DNA of 64,000 nucleotides from Pseudomonas sp. MN1F (GCF_009391885.1 NZ_VZII01000004.1:33849-97848), one strand, 5' to 3'. Shown: positions 29,153-39,441, counted from the stretch's first letter. A program made the numbers and translations. Notes: a model not told the origin generated them from the sequence alone.

Positions 29153-29188
29153 TAACCCATGGTTACTTAAGAGGTAATCCAGGGTTAA
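29152..29188. promoter_or_regulatory. Palindromic operator in the dmlR-dmlA intergenic region
   Basis: Arms TTAACCC (29152-29158) and GGGTTAA (29182-29188) enclose a second imperfect pair GGTTAC (29161-29166) and GTAATCC (29174-29180), symmetric about 29170. The 37-base dyad begins at the dmlR start codon and lies about 85 bases before dmlA. A TATACT -10-like hexamer for dmlA is at 29211-29216. Confidence 0.7.
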
Positions 29189-29273
29189 CTGCTGCCCTGA
29201 TTTCACTACATATACTCGCCCCATCCCCGTTGGCACAAGCCTGGCGGGCCACCATAAGCATGGGAGTCGAGAC

Positions 29274-30332
29274 ATGAACAACTACAAGATCGCCGCCATC
29301 CCGGGTGACGGCATCGGCGTCGAAGTGATTGCGGCGGGTGTGGAAGTGCTGCGGGCCCTGGCTGCCAGGCGCGGTACCTTTGGCATCGATTTCGAGCACT
29401 TCGACTGGGGCTCGGAACGCTACCAGCGTGAGGGCCAGTACATTCCCGAGGGTGGCCTGGAGTCGCTCAAGGCCTTCGACGCCATCTTCTTCGGCGCCGT
29501 TGGCAGCCAGGAAGTACCCGACCATGTCTCTCTGTGGGGCTTGCGCCTGCCGATCTGCCAGGGCTTTGACCAGTACGCCAACGTGCGCCCGGCGCGCGTG
29601 CTGCCTGGCGTGACCAGCCCGCTGGCCAAGGGCAAGGCTATCGACTGGGTGATCGTGCGCGAGAACTCCGAAGGCGAATATTCCGGCAGCGGTGGCCGGG
29701 TGCATCAGGGCCTGCCGATCGAAGTGGCAACCGAGGTTTCGACCTTCACCCGCGTGGGCGTGGAACGCATCCACCGCTTCGCCTTCGAACTGGCCCGCAC
29801 CCGCCCGGCGAAGCACCTTACCCTGGTGACCAAATCCAACGCCCAGCGCCACGGCATGGTGCTGTGGGATGAGGTGTTCGCGGAGGTGGCCCAGGATTAC
29901 CCGGACGTGCGCACCAACCGTGAACTGGTGGATGCCGTGACCACCACCATGGTGCTCAAGCCCGAACAGCTGGATGTGGTGGTAGCGACCAACCTGCATG
30001 CCGACATCCTCTCGGACCTGGCCGCTGCGCTGTCTGGCAGCCTGGGCATCGCGCCCACTGCCAACCTCAACCCGAACCGCGAATTCCCGTCGATGTTCGA
30101 ACCGATCCACGGCTCGGCCTTCGACATCACCGGCAAGGGCGTGGCCAACCCGGTCGCGACTTTCTGGACCGCGGTAATGATGCTTGAGCACCTGGGCGAG
30201 GCCGCCGCTGCGCGTGAGTTGATGGCGGCCATCGAAGCAGTGACCGAAAGCGGCCTGCACACGCCGGACCTGGGCGGCAAGGCCACCACGCGTGAGGTGA
30301 CCGATGCGGTGCTGGCGCTGATCCGCCGTTAA
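29274..30332 (+). CDS. dmlA: Decarboxylating D-malate / tartrate dehydrogenase
   Basis: A 352-residue member of the isopropylmalate/isocitrate dehydrogenase family, oxidising D-malate (and often tartrate) with NAD. Seen: IAAIPGDGIGVEV at the N-terminus, RENSEGEYS in the substrate loop, TKSNAQRHGMVLWDEVF, and the metal site ATNLHADILSDLAAAL. The GEYS loop and the genomic pairing with a LysR gene fit DmlA/TtuC rather than LeuB, as no leu genes are near. GGGAG precedes the ATG. Confidence 0.88.
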   Translation: MNNYKIAAIPGDGIGVEVIAAGVEVLRALAARRGTFGIDFEHFDWGSERYQREGQYIPEGGLESLKAFDAIFFGAVGSQEVPDHVSLWGLRLPICQGFDQYANVRPARVLPGVTSPLAKGKAIDWVIVRENSEGEYSGSGGRVHQGLPIEVATEVSTFTRVGVERIHRFAFELARTRPAKHLTLVTKSNAQRHGMVLWDEVFAEVAQDYPDVRTNRELVDAVTTTMVLKPEQLDVVVATNLHADILSDLAAALSGSLGIAPTANLNPNREFPSMFEPIHGSAFDITGKGVANPVATFWTAVMMLEHLGEAAAARELMAAIEAVTESGLHTPDLGGKATTREVTDAVLALIRR

Positions 30333-30334
30333 AC

Positions 30335-30913
30335 TCAGGCCTGCTTCAGCAGCAGTGCCACCCCAGGGAAATACTGGCCCAGCTCGTTGTGCAGCTTGCG
30401 ATAGGCATAAGGGAAGTACCAGGCAATGGCACAGGCTGTGTGCTTCTGCAGGTCATCGACCAAGTCTTGCAGCTCTTCCGGGCTGGCATGCTGGCCTGCC
30501 TTCCAGGGTGTGACGAACAGTGCACCGGCCTTCAGCTGGCTGGGGTAGGCCACCTGGCGGGCGAGGGTGGCGGTTTCCTGCAGGGCTGCTTCCATGTCCA
30601 GCTGGGCGATTTTTGGCCAGCGCTGGCTCACGCTCAGGTAAAGCGCCTCGTCGGCGCTGCAGATCGACAGGTCGCAGCGCCTCTCCTGCTCGCCCTCGTC
30701 ACGTTGCTTCTTGCTGGCAAACTGCGGCAGTGCTGCCAGTTCGGCCTGCCAGGCGGCTGCGGCGAGTATGCCGATGTTGGCGGCGGTGCCGTGCCAGTAG
30801 GGGGCCTCGGCATCACCATTGAACTGGTTGAAGCGGTCGATGCAGTCTACCCAGCGCTCCAGTACCGGTTGCAGAAACTCCAGGTGCGGGTTGTTGATGA
30901 TCTGGCCTTGCAT
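30335..30913 (-). CDS. Conserved hypothetical protein (192 aa)
   Basis: A soluble 192-residue protein without signal peptide or recognisable domain. It is rich in tryptophan and aromatic residues (FLQPVLERWVDCIDRFNQF, CAIAWYFPYAYRKLHNELG). An AGGAG lies 7-8 bases before the ATG at 30913, which supports this start over the longer frame. It is convergent with dmlA, with only 2 bases between the stops. I do not recognise the family. Confidence 0.65.
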   Translation of the reverse strand: MQGQIINNPHLEFLQPVLERWVDCIDRFNQFNGDAEAPYWHGTAANIGILAAAAWQAELAALPQFASKKQRDEGEQERRCDLSICSADEALYLSVSQRWPKIAQLDMEAALQETATLARQVAYPSQLKAGALFVTPWKAGQHASPEELQDLVDDLQKHTACAIAWYFPYAYRKLHNELGQYFPGVALLLKQA

Positions 30914-31084
30914 GCTACGCACTCCTGTTATCGTTGTGATCGCGTTCAGTGCAAAGTGATGGCTATGTGATATCACTGCGCTCAGTGTGGCACAAGCTGG
31001 CGGATCGGCCATTGACCCTGGCCAGTTCTGCCGAAGTAAAAGGCCCCGTTCGATTGACGCTCCCAGTGCAACCCTCTAACCTTC

Positions 31085-31290
31085 GCGGCGTGTTTCAGGT
31101 GCCCTGCCAGCCCCGACTGGGCAGGGTGAAACTGGGAAGCCGGTGGTCGCCAGCATGGCGCGATTCCGGCGCTGCCCCCGCAACGGTAGGTGAGTAGCGG
31201 CCGCGCAGGGCCACTGGGTACGAATACCCGGGAAGGCGCGCAGGCCAGGGCCGATTGCCCGCTCACGAGCCCGGAGACCGGCCTGGAACT
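31085..31290 (+). ncRNA. Cobalamin (B12) riboswitch
   Basis: The region carries the conserved elements of the adenosylcobalamin aptamer in order: AAACTGGGAAGCCGGTG near 31130, GCTGCCCCCGCAACGGTA near 31171-31188 (B12 box) and AGCCCGGAGACCGGCC at 31269-31284 pairing back to the first. It precedes cobO by about 130 bases and should repress the ten-gene cob operon when cobalamin is plentiful. The ends are approximate. Confidence 0.95.
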
Positions 31291-31297
31291 GCCAACG

Positions 31298-31316
31298 GCA
31301 TCACGGAGGGTGATGC
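31298..31316 (+). promoter_or_regulatory. Hairpin in cob leader, possible part of the expression platform
   Basis: GCATCAC-GGAGG-GTGATGC is a perfect 7-bp stem whose loop is a Shine-Dalgarno-like GGAGG. It directly follows the aptamer but is about 100 bases upstream of cobO, so it is not the cobO ribosome site. Confidence 0.45.
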
Positions 31317-31419
31317 GCGGTGCACCGTGGCTGCGGCCATGGCTCCTGCGCGTTCTCCGTCTGCCCGCCTATTACCTGTCGTCGCATTTCATGTGGCGCC
31401 AGCCTGCGGAGAACCCTTC

Positions 31420-32031
31420 ATGAGCGAATCCACCGAACGCGACGAACGCCACCTGGCGCGCATGCAGCGCAAGAAGGCGGTCATCGACGAGCGCATTGCC
31501 AATTCCCCCAACGAGTGTGGCCTGCTGCTGGTGCTCACCGGCAACGGCAAGGGCAAGAGCAGCTCGGCCTTCGGCATGCTGGCCCGCGCTTTGGGCCATG
31601 GCATGCAGTGCGGCGTGGTGCAGTTCATCAAGGGCCGCAACAGCACTGGTGAAGAGCTGTTCTTCCGGCGCTTCCCCGAGCAGGTGCGCTATCACGTGAT
31701 GGGCGAGGGCTTCACCTGGGAGACCCAGGACCGCCAGCGCGACATCGCCGCCGCCGAAGCCGCCTGGGCGGTCTCACGCCAGTTGCTGCAAGACCCGAGC
31801 GTGCAGTTCGTGGTGCTCGACGAGCTGAACATCGCCCTCAAGCACGGCTACCTCGACCTCGACCAGGTGCTGAGCGACATTCAGGCTCGGCCACCGATGC
31901 AGCATGTGATCGTCACCGGCCGTGCAGCCAAGCCCGAGATGATCGAACTGGCCGACACCGTCACCGAGATGGGTATGCTCAAGCACGCCTTCCAGGCCGG
32001 TATCCGCGCACAGAAGGGCGTCGAACTGTGA
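31420..32031 (+). CDS. cobO: Cob(I)yrinic acid a,c-diamide adenosyltransferase CobO
   Basis: CobO attaches the adenosyl group from ATP to the reduced cobalt of corrinoids. The 203-residue product has the P-loop GNGKGKSSSAFGML, the conserved VQFIKG and the FVVLDELNIALKHGYL and VIVTGR segments of the CobA/CobO family. The start is fixed by GGAG and ATG at 31420. It is the first gene of the cob operon, under the upstream riboswitch. Confidence 0.95.
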   Translation: MSESTERDERHLARMQRKKAVIDERIANSPNECGLLLVLTGNGKGKSSSAFGMLARALGHGMQCGVVQFIKGRNSTGEELFFRRFPEQVRYHVMGEGFTWETQDRQRDIAAAEAAWAVSRQLLQDPSVQFVVLDELNIALKHGYLDLDQVLSDIQARPPMQHVIVTGRAAKPEMIELADTVTEMGMLKHAFQAGIRAQKGVEL

Positions 32032-33323
32032 GTGAAACGCGCAGCTGCCCGGCGGTGCTGATCGCCGCCCCCGCCTCCGGCCAGGGCAAGACCACCGTGA
32101 CCGCAGCCTTGGCCCGCCTGCACCGCAACCTTGGGCGTAAGGTGCGGGTGTTCAAGTGTGGCCCTGATTTCCTTGACCCTATGATTCTGGAGCGGGCCAG
32201 CGGCGCGCCGGTGTACCAGCTCGACCTGTGGATGATCGGTGCCGAGGAAAGCCGTCGCCTGCTGTGGCAAGCCGCAGAAGAAGCCGACCTGATCCTGATC
32301 GAAGGGGTAATGGGCCTGTTCGATGGCACCCCGTCCAGCGCTGACCTGGCGCGTCATTTCGGCGTGCCGGTGCTGGCGGTGATCGACGGTACCGCCATGG
32401 CCCAGACCTTCGGCGCCCTGGCCCTCGGGCTGGCGCGCTACCAAGCCGACCTGCCGTTCGCGGGCGTACTGGCCAACCGTGTCGGCAGCCTGCGCCATGC
32501 GCAACTGCTCGAAGGCAGCTTGACCGAAGGCCTGCGCTGGTATGGCGGCCTGTCGCGTGAGCGCGGTATCGAGCTGCCCAGTCGCCACTTGGGTCTGGTC
32601 CAGGCCAGCGAACTGAACGACCTGGATGCCCGCCTTGATGCCGCTGCCGAAGCCCTCGGCGCCAGCTGCGATGCCGCCTTGCCGCCGCCGGTAGCGTTTG
32701 CCGCGCCTGAACCGCAGCCGTGTGCTGGGTCGCTGAGCGGTGTGCGCATCGGCGTGGCACGTGACGAAGCGTTCGCCTTCACCTACGGCGCGAACCTTGA
32801 TCTGTTGCGCGACCTGGGCGCGCATCTGTCGTTTTTCTCCCCTTTGCATGATCGTGAACTGCCGGTAGTGGACAGCCTGTATCTGCCAGGGGGTTATCCG
32901 GAACTGCATCACCAGGCACTGGCTGCCAATACGCCGATGTGCGAGGCGATCCGTGCCCATCACGCCCAGGGCAAGCCGTTGCTGGCCGAGTGCGGCGGCA
33001 TGCTGTACCTGCTCGATGCGCTGACCGATGTCGCTGGCGAGCGTGCCGAACTGCTCGGCCTGCTGCCGGGCGAGGCGAGCATGCAAAAGCGCCTGGCGGC
33101 CCTGGCCCTGCAGGCCGTGGAACTGCCGGAAGGCACCCTGCGCGGGCACACCTACCACCATTCGCTGACCAGCACCGGCCTGGAGCCGATCGCCCGGGGC
33201 CTGAGCCCCAACGGCGGGCGCGGCAACGAAGCGGTGTATCGGCTGGGCCGGCTGACCGCCTCCTATGTGCACTTCTACTTCCCGTCCAACCCCGATGCGG
33301 CGGCGGCGCTGTTGCGACCATGA
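32028..33323 (+). CDS. cobB: Cobyrinic acid a,c-diamide synthase CobB
   Basis: CobB amidates carboxylates a and c of (hydrogeno)cobyrinic acid with glutamine and ATP. The 431-residue product has an N-terminal ATPase domain with APASGQGKTTVTAAL and EGVMGLFDG, and a C-terminal class I glutaminase with the nucleophile in LLAECGGMLYL. The GTG start overlaps the cobO stop (GTGA). Note that E. coli cobB is an unrelated deacetylase. Confidence 0.94.
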   Translation: MSETRSCPAVLIAAPASGQGKTTVTAALARLHRNLGRKVRVFKCGPDFLDPMILERASGAPVYQLDLWMIGAEESRRLLWQAAEEADLILIEGVMGLFDGTPSSADLARHFGVPVLAVIDGTAMAQTFGALALGLARYQADLPFAGVLANRVGSLRHAQLLEGSLTEGLRWYGGLSRERGIELPSRHLGLVQASELNDLDARLDAAAEALGASCDAALPPPVAFAAPEPQPCAGSLSGVRIGVARDEAFAFTYGANLDLLRDLGAHLSFFSPLHDRELPVVDSLYLPGGYPELHHQALAANTPMCEAIRAHHAQGKPLLAECGGMLYLLDALTDVAGERAELLGLLPGEASMQKRLAALALQAVELPEGTLRGHTYHHSLTSTGLEPIARGLSPNGGRGNEAVYRLGRLTASYVHFYFPSNPDAAAALLRP

Positions 33324-33970
33324 GCGATCACGCCTACAGCGCCGCCGAGCGCGCCGCGATCTACCGCGCCATCGGTGAGCGCCGCGACATGCGCCACTTT
33401 GCCGGTGGCGCGGTCGCGCCGGAGCTGCTCGGCCGCCTGCTGGCTGCCGCGCACCAGGCGCCCAGTGTTGGCCTGATGCAGCCTTGGCGCTTCATCCGCA
33501 TCACTCAGCGTGAGCTGCGCGGGCGCATTCAGGGCCTGGTCGAAGAGGAGCGGGTGCGCACCGCCGAAGCCCTGGGTGAGCGCTCCGATGACTTCATGAA
33601 ACTCAAGGTCGAGGGCATCAGCGACTGCGCCGAAGTGCTGGTAGCGGCGTTGATGGACAACCGCGAGCCGCACATCTTCGGCCGCCGCACCTTGCCGGAA
33701 ATGGACCTGGCCTCATTGGCCTGCGCCATTCAGAACCTGTGGCTGGTCGCCCGTGCCGAGGGCCTGGGGTTGGGTTGGGTGTCGCTGTTCGACCCGCAAG
33801 CCCTGGCCGCGCTGCTGGGCATGCCCGCCGGCGCCAAGCCGGTGGCAGTGTTGTGCCTGGGGCCGGTCAGCGAATTCTACGCGCAGCCGATGCTGGTACA
33901 GGAAAACTGGGCGCAACAACGCCCCTTGAGTGAAATGCTGTTCGAGAACCAATGGGGAGAACGCCCATGA
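33320..33970 (+). CDS. bluB: 5,6-dimethylbenzimidazole synthase BluB
   Basis: BluB breaks reduced FMN with oxygen to make dimethylbenzimidazole, the lower ligand of B12. The 216-residue nitroreductase-fold protein shows [30 protein letters not shown] and the long lid [26 protein letters not shown] in part. The protein makes the pathway oxygen-dependent at this step. ATG overlaps the cobB stop (ATGA). Confidence 0.92.
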   Translation: MSDHAYSAAERAAIYRAIGERRDMRHFAGGAVAPELLGRLLAAAHQAPSVGLMQPWRFIRITQRELRGRIQGLVEEERVRTAEALGERSDDFMKLKVEGISDCAEVLVAALMDNREPHIFGRRTLPEMDLASLACAIQNLWLVARAEGLGLGWVSLFDPQALAALLGMPAGAKPVAVLCLGPVSEFYAQPMLVQENWAQQRPLSEMLFENQWGERP

Positions 33971-34875
33971 GCGTGGCCTTGCTGACTGTGGCCGGAGTGG
34001 CGCTCGATGCGCTGCTGGGCGAGCCTGAGCGCCGGCACCCGCTGGTGGGCTTCGGCAACCTGGCGTCGAGCCTGGAGCGCCGCCTGAATGCCGGTGGGCG
34101 CGGCTGGCGCAGCCATGGCGTGAGTGCCTGGTTCCTGGCCGTGGTACCGCTGACCCTGGTGGCACTGATCCTGTCCTGGCTGCCCTATGTCGGCTGGCTG
34201 GTGGACGCCCTGGCGCTCTATTGCGCGCTCGGTTTGCGCAGCCTCGGCGAGCATGTGCTGCCGGTGGCCAATGCTTTGCGCCAAGGTGATCTGCAAGAGG
34301 CGCGGCGCCGTGTCGGCTATCTGGTCAGCCGGGAAACCCGCGAACTGGACGAGCCAGCCGTGGCCCGCGCAGCCACCGAGTCGGTGCTGGAAAACGGCAG
34401 CGATGCGGTGTTCGCCGCGCTGTTCTGGTTTGTCGTGGCCGGTGCGCCGGGGGTGGTGCTGTACCGCCTGAGCAACACCCTGGATGCGATGTGGGGTTAC
34501 CGCAACGAACGCTTCGAGCGCTTCGGCTGGTGCGCCGCACGCATCGACGACGTGCTGAACTACATTCCCGCCAGGCTCGTGGCGCTGACCTACGCACTGC
34601 TGGGCAAGACCCGCCTGGCCCTGGCCTGCTGGCGCAAGCAGGCGCCGCTGTGGGACAGCCCCAACGCCGGGCCGGTGATGGCCTCCGGTGCCGGTGCGCT
34701 GGGTGTCGAACTGGGTGGCCCGGCGGTGTACCACGGCGAACTGCACGAGCGCCCGCGCCTGGGTGACGGGCCGATGGCCGATGCCGAGGCCATCGAGCGC
34801 GGCTGGAGCCTGGTGCAGCGTGGCGTCTGGTTGTGGGTGCTGCTGATCTGCGTGGGAGCCTATCTGAATGCTTGA
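33967..34875 (+). CDS. cobD: Adenosylcobinamide-phosphate synthase CobD (CbiB)
   Basis: A 302-residue inner-membrane enzyme that joins aminopropanol phosphate to adenosylcobyrate. Family segments seen are [15 protein letters not shown] near the N-terminus, [20 protein letters not shown] and [17 protein letters not shown]. About five hydrophobic helices. ATGA overlap with bluB; its stop overlaps the next start by 8 bases. Confidence 0.93.
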   Translation: MSVALLTVAGVALDALLGEPERRHPLVGFGNLASSLERRLNAGGRGWRSHGVSAWFLAVVPLTLVALILSWLPYVGWLVDALALYCALGLRSLGEHVLPVANALRQGDLQEARRRVGYLVSRETRELDEPAVARAATESVLENGSDAVFAALFWFVVAGAPGVVLYRLSNTLDAMWGYRNERFERFGWCAARIDDVLNYIPARLVALTYALLGKTRLALACWRKQAPLWDSPNAGPVMASGAGALGVELGGPAVYHGELHERPRLGDGPMADAEAIERGWSLVQRGVWLWVLLICVGAYLNA

Positions 34876-35860
34876 ACACGGTGGCCGCCTGCTGCGGGCA
34901 GTGCGGCAATACGCAATCGCCCGTGAAGACTGGCTGGACCTGTCCAGTGGCATTGCCCCTTGGCCTTACCCGATTCCGCCCATTGCGCTGGATGCCTGGG
35001 CACGCCTGCCGGAAACCGACGACGGTCTCGAAGACGCCGCGCGACACTATTACGGTGTGCGGCAACTGTTGCCGGTGGCAGGTTCCCAGGCGGCCATCCA
35101 GGCCTTGCCCCTGTTGCGCCCGCCGGGGCGCGTGGGGGTGCTGACGCCGTGTTACGCCGAGCACCCGCATGCCTGGCAGCGGGCGGGGCATCAGCTGATC
35201 GAGCTGGATGAAAGCCAGGTCGAGGCACAGCTCGATCAGCTCGACGTGCTGGTGCTGGTCAATCCGAACAACCCGACCGGGCGGCGGGTGCCGCGTGAAC
35301 GGCTGCTGGCCTGGCATGCGCGGCTCGCAGAGCGCGGAGGCTGGCTGCTGGTGGACGAAGCGTTCATGGACAACTCACCGGAACACAGCGTGGCGGATTG
35401 TGCCGAACACCCCGGCCTGATCGTGCTGCGTTCGTTCGGCAAGTTCTTCGGCCTGGCCGGTGTGCGGCTGGGCTGTGTAGTGGCTGAACCCTCATTGTTG
35501 CGGCGCCTAGCCGAATGGCTCGGGCCGTGGACCGTCAGTGGTCCGACCCGGGTGCTGGCGCAAGCCTGCTTTGCCGACCACGCGGCGCATCAGGCCCAGA
35601 TCGAACGCTGCGCCCAGGCCAGCCAGCGCCTGGCTATGCTGCTGCAAAGCTGTGGCCTGGCGCCTAGCGGCGGCTGCGACCTGTTCCAGTACGTGCGCAG
35701 CGAGCGCGCAGCCCAGCTGCATGACTTTCTCGCCCGCCGCGGCATCCTCGTGCGCCTGTTCGAGCAGCCGGCTGCCGTGCGCCTTGGCCTGCCGGCAACT
35801 GCCGCCGACGAGCAGCGCCTCGCCCAGGCCCTGACTGATTACCAGAAGGAAACGGCATGA
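34868..35860 (+). CDS. cobC: Threonine-phosphate decarboxylase CobC (CobD-type PLP enzyme)
   Basis: This 330-residue aminotransferase-fold enzyme decarboxylates L-threonine-O-3-phosphate to aminopropanol phosphate. Seen: [37 protein letters not shown] and the PLP-lysine region [14 protein letters not shown]. It overlaps cobD by 8 bases and supplies cobD with substrate. In the Pseudomonas denitrificans naming this is CobC; the Salmonella CobC is the phosphatase encoded at 38883. Confidence 0.92.
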   Translation: MLEHGGRLLRAVRQYAIAREDWLDLSSGIAPWPYPIPPIALDAWARLPETDDGLEDAARHYYGVRQLLPVAGSQAAIQALPLLRPPGRVGVLTPCYAEHPHAWQRAGHQLIELDESQVEAQLDQLDVLVLVNPNNPTGRRVPRERLLAWHARLAERGGWLLVDEAFMDNSPEHSVADCAEHPGLIVLRSFGKFFGLAGVRLGCVVAEPSLLRRLAEWLGPWTVSGPTRVLAQACFADHAAHQAQIERCAQASQRLAMLLQSCGLAPSGGCDLFQYVRSERAAQLHDFLARRGILVRLFEQPAAVRLGLPATAADEQRLAQALTDYQKETA

Positions 35861-37311
35861 CCACCCTCATGGTGCAAGGCACCACCTCCGATGCCGGCAA
35901 AAGCACGCTGGTCACCGCCTTGTGCCGCTGGCTGTTGCGCCAGGGCGTTGGCGTGGTGCCGTTCAAACCGCAGAACATGGCGCTCAACAGCGCGGTCACC
36001 GCCGACGGTGGCGAAATCGGCCGCGCCCAGGCGGTGCAGGCCCAAGCCTGCCGCCTGGCACCGCACACCGACATGAACCCGGTGCTGCTCAAGCCCAACA
36101 GCGACACGGGCGCCCAGGTGATCATCCACGGTCGTGCCGTCACCAGCATGAACGCGGTGGCTTATCACGACTACAAAGTCATCGCCATGCAGGCGGTGCT
36201 GGCCTCGCACCAGCGCCTCAGTGGCGCCTACCCGGTGGTGATGGTAGAGGGGGCGGGGTCGCCGGCCGAAATCAACCTGCGTGCCGGTGACATCGCCAAC
36301 ATGGGCTTCGCCGAGGCGGTCGACTGCCCGGTGATCCTGGTGGCCGACATCAACCGAGGTGGGGTGTTCGCCCACCTGGTCGGCACCCTCGAACTGCTGT
36401 CACCGAGCGAGCAGGCGCGGGTCAAGGGCTTCGTCATCAACCGCTTCCGCGGCGACATCGCGCTGCTGCAGCCGGGCCTGGACTGGCTGGAGCAACGCAC
36501 CGGCAAACCCGTGCTGGGCGTGCTGCCCTATGTCACCGACCTGCACCTGGAAGCCGAGGATGGCATCGACACCCGCCAGGGCGCCAAGCAGGAGCGCGTG
36601 TTCAAGGTGATCGTCCCGGTGTTGCCGCGCATCAGCAACCACACCGACTTCGATCCGCTGCGCCTGCACCCGCAAGTCGACTTGCAGTTCATCGGCCCAG
36701 GCCAGCCGATTCCGGCCGCCGACCTGATCATCCTGCCCGGCTCCAAGAGCGTGCGCGGCGACCTGGCGCAACTGCGCGAGCGTGGCTGGGACAAGGCCAT
36801 CGAGCGGCACCTGCGCTATGGCGGTAAGCTCATCGGGATTTGTGGTGGCCTGCAAATGCTCGGCCGCGAAGTGCACGACCCGCTCGGCCTGGAGGGCGCC
36901 GCCGGTTCCAGCCCTGGCCTCGGCCTGTTCGATTACCAGACGGTGCTCGAAGCCGACAAGCAACTGCGCAACGTTGCCGGGACCCTGAGCCTTGAAGATG
37001 CGCCGGTCGCCGGCTATGAAATTCATGCTGGCGTCACCGCCGGGCCTGCCCTGGAGCAGCCCGCCGTGCAGCTCGCCGATGGCCGTTGTGACGGTGCTGT
37101 CAGTGCCGATGGCCAGGTCCTCGCCACCTACCTTCATGGCCTGTTCGAGGGCAGCCGGTCGTGTGCCGCGCTGCTGCGCTGGGCGGGGCTGGAGCATGCG
37201 CAGACCATCGACTACGAGGCCCTGCGCGAACGTGACATCGAGCGCCTGGCCGACCTGGTGGAAAAGCACCTGGACACCGCCTTCCTGCGAACGCTTTGTG
37301 GAGTCGCCTGA
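35857..37311 (+). CDS. cobQ: Cobyric acid synthase CobQ
   Basis: CobQ amidates the b, d, e and g side chains of adenosylcobyrinate diamide. The 484-residue product has an N-terminal synthetase domain ([38 protein letters not shown]) and a C-terminal glutaminase domain with Cys in [12 protein letters not shown] and the later AGYEIHAG. Length and order are standard. ATGA overlap with the upstream gene. Confidence 0.95.
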   Translation: MTTLMVQGTTSDAGKSTLVTALCRWLLRQGVGVVPFKPQNMALNSAVTADGGEIGRAQAVQAQACRLAPHTDMNPVLLKPNSDTGAQVIIHGRAVTSMNAVAYHDYKVIAMQAVLASHQRLSGAYPVVMVEGAGSPAEINLRAGDIANMGFAEAVDCPVILVADINRGGVFAHLVGTLELLSPSEQARVKGFVINRFRGDIALLQPGLDWLEQRTGKPVLGVLPYVTDLHLEAEDGIDTRQGAKQERVFKVIVPVLPRISNHTDFDPLRLHPQVDLQFIGPGQPIPAADLIILPGSKSVRGDLAQLRERGWDKAIERHLRYGGKLIGICGGLQMLGREVHDPLGLEGAAGSSPGLGLFDYQTVLEADKQLRNVAGTLSLEDAPVAGYEIHAGVTAGPALEQPAVQLADGRCDGAVSADGQVLATYLHGLFEGSRSCAALLRWAGLEHAQTIDYEALRERDIERLADLVEKHLDTAFLRTLCGVA

Positions 37312-37312
37312 C

Positions 37313-37834
37313 ATGCGCAACCTGATCCTCGGCGGCGCCCGCTCGGGCAAGAGCCGCCTGGCCGAGCAACTGGCCAGCGACAGCGGCCTGCCGGTCACCT
37401 ACATCGCCACCAGCGAGCCGCTCGATGGTGAAATGAACGAGCGCGTGCGCCTGCACCGCCAGCGTCGGCCCGACGACTGGGGGCTGATCGAAGAGCCCCT
37501 GGCCCTGGCTGCCGTGCTGCGTGCAGAAGCTGCTGAAGGTCGTTGCCTGCTGGTGGACTGCCTGACCTTGTGGCTGACCAACCTGCTGATGCTCGAAGAC
37601 CCGCAGCGGCTGGCCGCTGAGCGCGATGCGCTGCTCGACTGCCTGGCGCATTTGCCCGGCACAATCATCCTGGTCAGCAACGAAACCGGCCTGGGCGTGG
37701 TACCCATGGGCGAGCTGACCCGCCGTTACGTCGACCTGGCCGGCTGGCTGCACCAGGCCGTTGCCGAACGCTGCCAGCGCGTGGTGCTGACCGTGGCCGG
37801 CCTACCTCTCATGCTCAAAGGACCCGCTCTATGA
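37313..37834 (+). CDS. cobU: Bifunctional adenosylcobinamide kinase / cobinamide-phosphate guanylyltransferase
   Basis: The 173-residue enzyme phosphorylates adenosylcobinamide and transfers GMP to it. Seen: the P-loop [18 protein letters not shown], the histidine that carries GMP in [27 protein letters not shown] and [11 protein letters not shown]. It starts 1 base after the cobQ stop and overlaps cobT by 4 bases. It is called CobP in Pseudomonas denitrificans. Confidence 0.94.
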   Translation: MRNLILGGARSGKSRLAEQLASDSGLPVTYIATSEPLDGEMNERVRLHRQRRPDDWGLIEEPLALAAVLRAEAAEGRCLLVDCLTLWLTNLLMLEDPQRLAAERDALLDCLAHLPGTIILVSNETGLGVVPMGELTRRYVDLAGWLHQAVAERCQRVVLTVAGLPLMLKGPAL

Positions 37835-38886
37835 ACCAAGCCTGGTGGCGTGATGCCTGCCAACCCCTCGACAACGCCGCCATGGACCAGGCACGCGCCC
37901 GTCAGCAGCAGCTGACCAAACCTGCCGGTTCGCTCGGTCAGCTGGAAGGCCTGGCCGTGCAACTGGCTGGCCTGCAAGGCCGCGAGCGGCCGACTCTGGA
38001 TCAGGTCGCTATCACCATTTTCGCGGGCGACCATGGCGTGGTTGAAGAAGGTATTTCGGCCTACCCGCAGGCAGTCACCGGGCAGATGCTGCGCAACTTC
38101 GTCGGTGGTGGCGCGGCGATCAGCGTGCTGGCGCGCCAACTGCAGGCCAGCCTTGAAGTGGTCGACCTGGGCACCATCGACCCTGATTTGGAACTGCCAG
38201 GGGTGCTGCACTTGCGCCTCGGCGCCGGCACCGCCAACTTCGCCCGCCAGCCGGCAATGACCGATGCCCAACTGCAGGCAGCCTTGCAGGCGGGGCGTGA
38301 CAGCGCCTTGCGTGCTGCGGCCGCTGGCGCGCAGCTGTTCATCGGTGGCGAGATGGGCATCGGCAACACCTCTGCCGCTGCCGCGCTGGCCAGTACCTTG
38401 CTGGCCTGCCCGGCACGTGAGCTGAGCGGGCCGGGTACCGGCCTGGACAGCGCCGGTGTTCGCCACAAGGCCGAAGTGATCGAGCGCGCCCTGATGCTGC
38501 ACGGCCTGCGCGCCGACCAGCCGCTGCAGGCGCTGGCCTGTGTCGGCGGCTTCGAGATCGCTGCACTGACCGGTGCCTATCTGGCCTGCGCCCAGCAAGG
38601 TATTGCCGTGCTGGTGGATGGTTTCATCTGCAGCGTCGCGGCATTGCTGGCGGTGCGCCTCAATCCGCAGAGCCGAGACTGGCTGCTGTTCGCTCACCAG
38701 GGCGCCGAGCCTGGGCACAAGGCCCTGCTCGCGGCACTGCAGGCCCAGCCCTTGCTGGCGCTGGGCCTGCGCCTGGGCGAGGGCAGTGGAGCCGCCCTGG
38801 CGGTGCCGCTGATGCGCCTGGCCTGCGCCCTGCACGGGCAAATGGCGACCTTCGCCGAAGCAGCGGTGGCGGACCGCCCGGCATGA
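37831..38886 (+). CDS. cobT: Nicotinate-nucleotide-dimethylbenzimidazole phosphoribosyltransferase CobT
   Basis: CobT makes alpha-ribazole phosphate from dimethylbenzimidazole and nicotinate mononucleotide. The 351-residue product has [49 protein letters not shown] and the catalytic glutamate near [12 protein letters not shown]. It lies in the same operon as bluB, which provides its base. Confidence 0.95.
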   Translation: MNQAWWRDACQPLDNAAMDQARARQQQLTKPAGSLGQLEGLAVQLAGLQGRERPTLDQVAITIFAGDHGVVEEGISAYPQAVTGQMLRNFVGGGAAISVLARQLQASLEVVDLGTIDPDLELPGVLHLRLGAGTANFARQPAMTDAQLQAALQAGRDSALRAAAAGAQLFIGGEMGIGNTSAAAALASTLLACPARELSGPGTGLDSAGVRHKAEVIERALMLHGLRADQPLQALACVGGFEIAALTGAYLACAQQGIAVLVDGFICSVAALLAVRLNPQSRDWLLFAHQGAEPGHKALLAALQAQPLLALGLRLGEGSGAALAVPLMRLACALHGQMATFAEAAVADRPA

Positions 38887-39440
38887 TCCTCGACCTGCTG
38901 CGCCACGGTGAAACCGAGCAGGGCGGCGGCCTGCGTGGCAGCCTGGACGATGCCTTGACCGACAAAGGCTGGGGCCAGATGCGTGAAGCGCTGGCAGGTG
39001 CAGGCCCCTGGGATGTGCTGGTCAGCTCGCCATTGCAGCGCTGTGCGCGGTTTGCCGAGCAGTTGGGCATGCCGGTTCAGCTCGAAGCCGATTTGCAAGA
39101 GTTGCACTTTGGCGAGTGGGAAGGGCGCAATGCCCTGCAGATCATGCAAACGCAAGCAGACGAGCTTGGGCGTTTCTGGGCCGACCCGTACAGCTACACA
39201 CCGCCCGCTGGGGAGCCCGTCGCTGCCTTTGCCGAGCGAGTTCTGGCTGCCGTCGGGCGCCTGCGTCAGCAGCATGCCGGCAAGCGCGTGCTGCTGGTTA
39301 CCCATGGCGGCGTCATGCGGCTGCTGCTGGCACGTGCTCGCGGGCTGCCGAGAGCGCAGTTGCTGCAGGTCGAGGTTGGCCATGGCGCCCTGATGCGCCT
39401 GGCGGTGGACGAAGATGGCGCGATGCTCGAGGTGCTTTGA
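38883..39440 (+). CDS. cobC: Alpha-ribazole phosphatase (histidine phosphatase family)
   Basis: A 185-residue histidine phosphatase removing the 5'-phosphate from alpha-ribazole phosphate or the final cobalamin phosphate. The phosphohistidine motif [11 protein letters not shown] is at residues 5-15, and the second catalytic His is in [13 protein letters not shown]. Salmonella naming is CobC, which clashes with the PLP enzyme at 34868. ATGA overlap with cobT. Confidence 0.88.
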   Translation: MILDLLRHGETEQGGGLRGSLDDALTDKGWGQMREALAGAGPWDVLVSSPLQRCARFAEQLGMPVQLEADLQELHFGEWEGRNALQIMQTQADELGRFWADPYSYTPPAGEPVAAFAERVLAAVGRLRQQHAGKRVLLVTHGGVMRLLLARARGLPRAQLLQVEVGHGALMRLAVDEDGAMLEVL

Positions 39441-39441
39441 C

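Noticed and set aside
31255..31419. Upstream extension of cobO by 55 residues
   Set aside because: It would translate the 3' end of the B12 riboswitch; GGAG and ATG at 31420 fit the family start.
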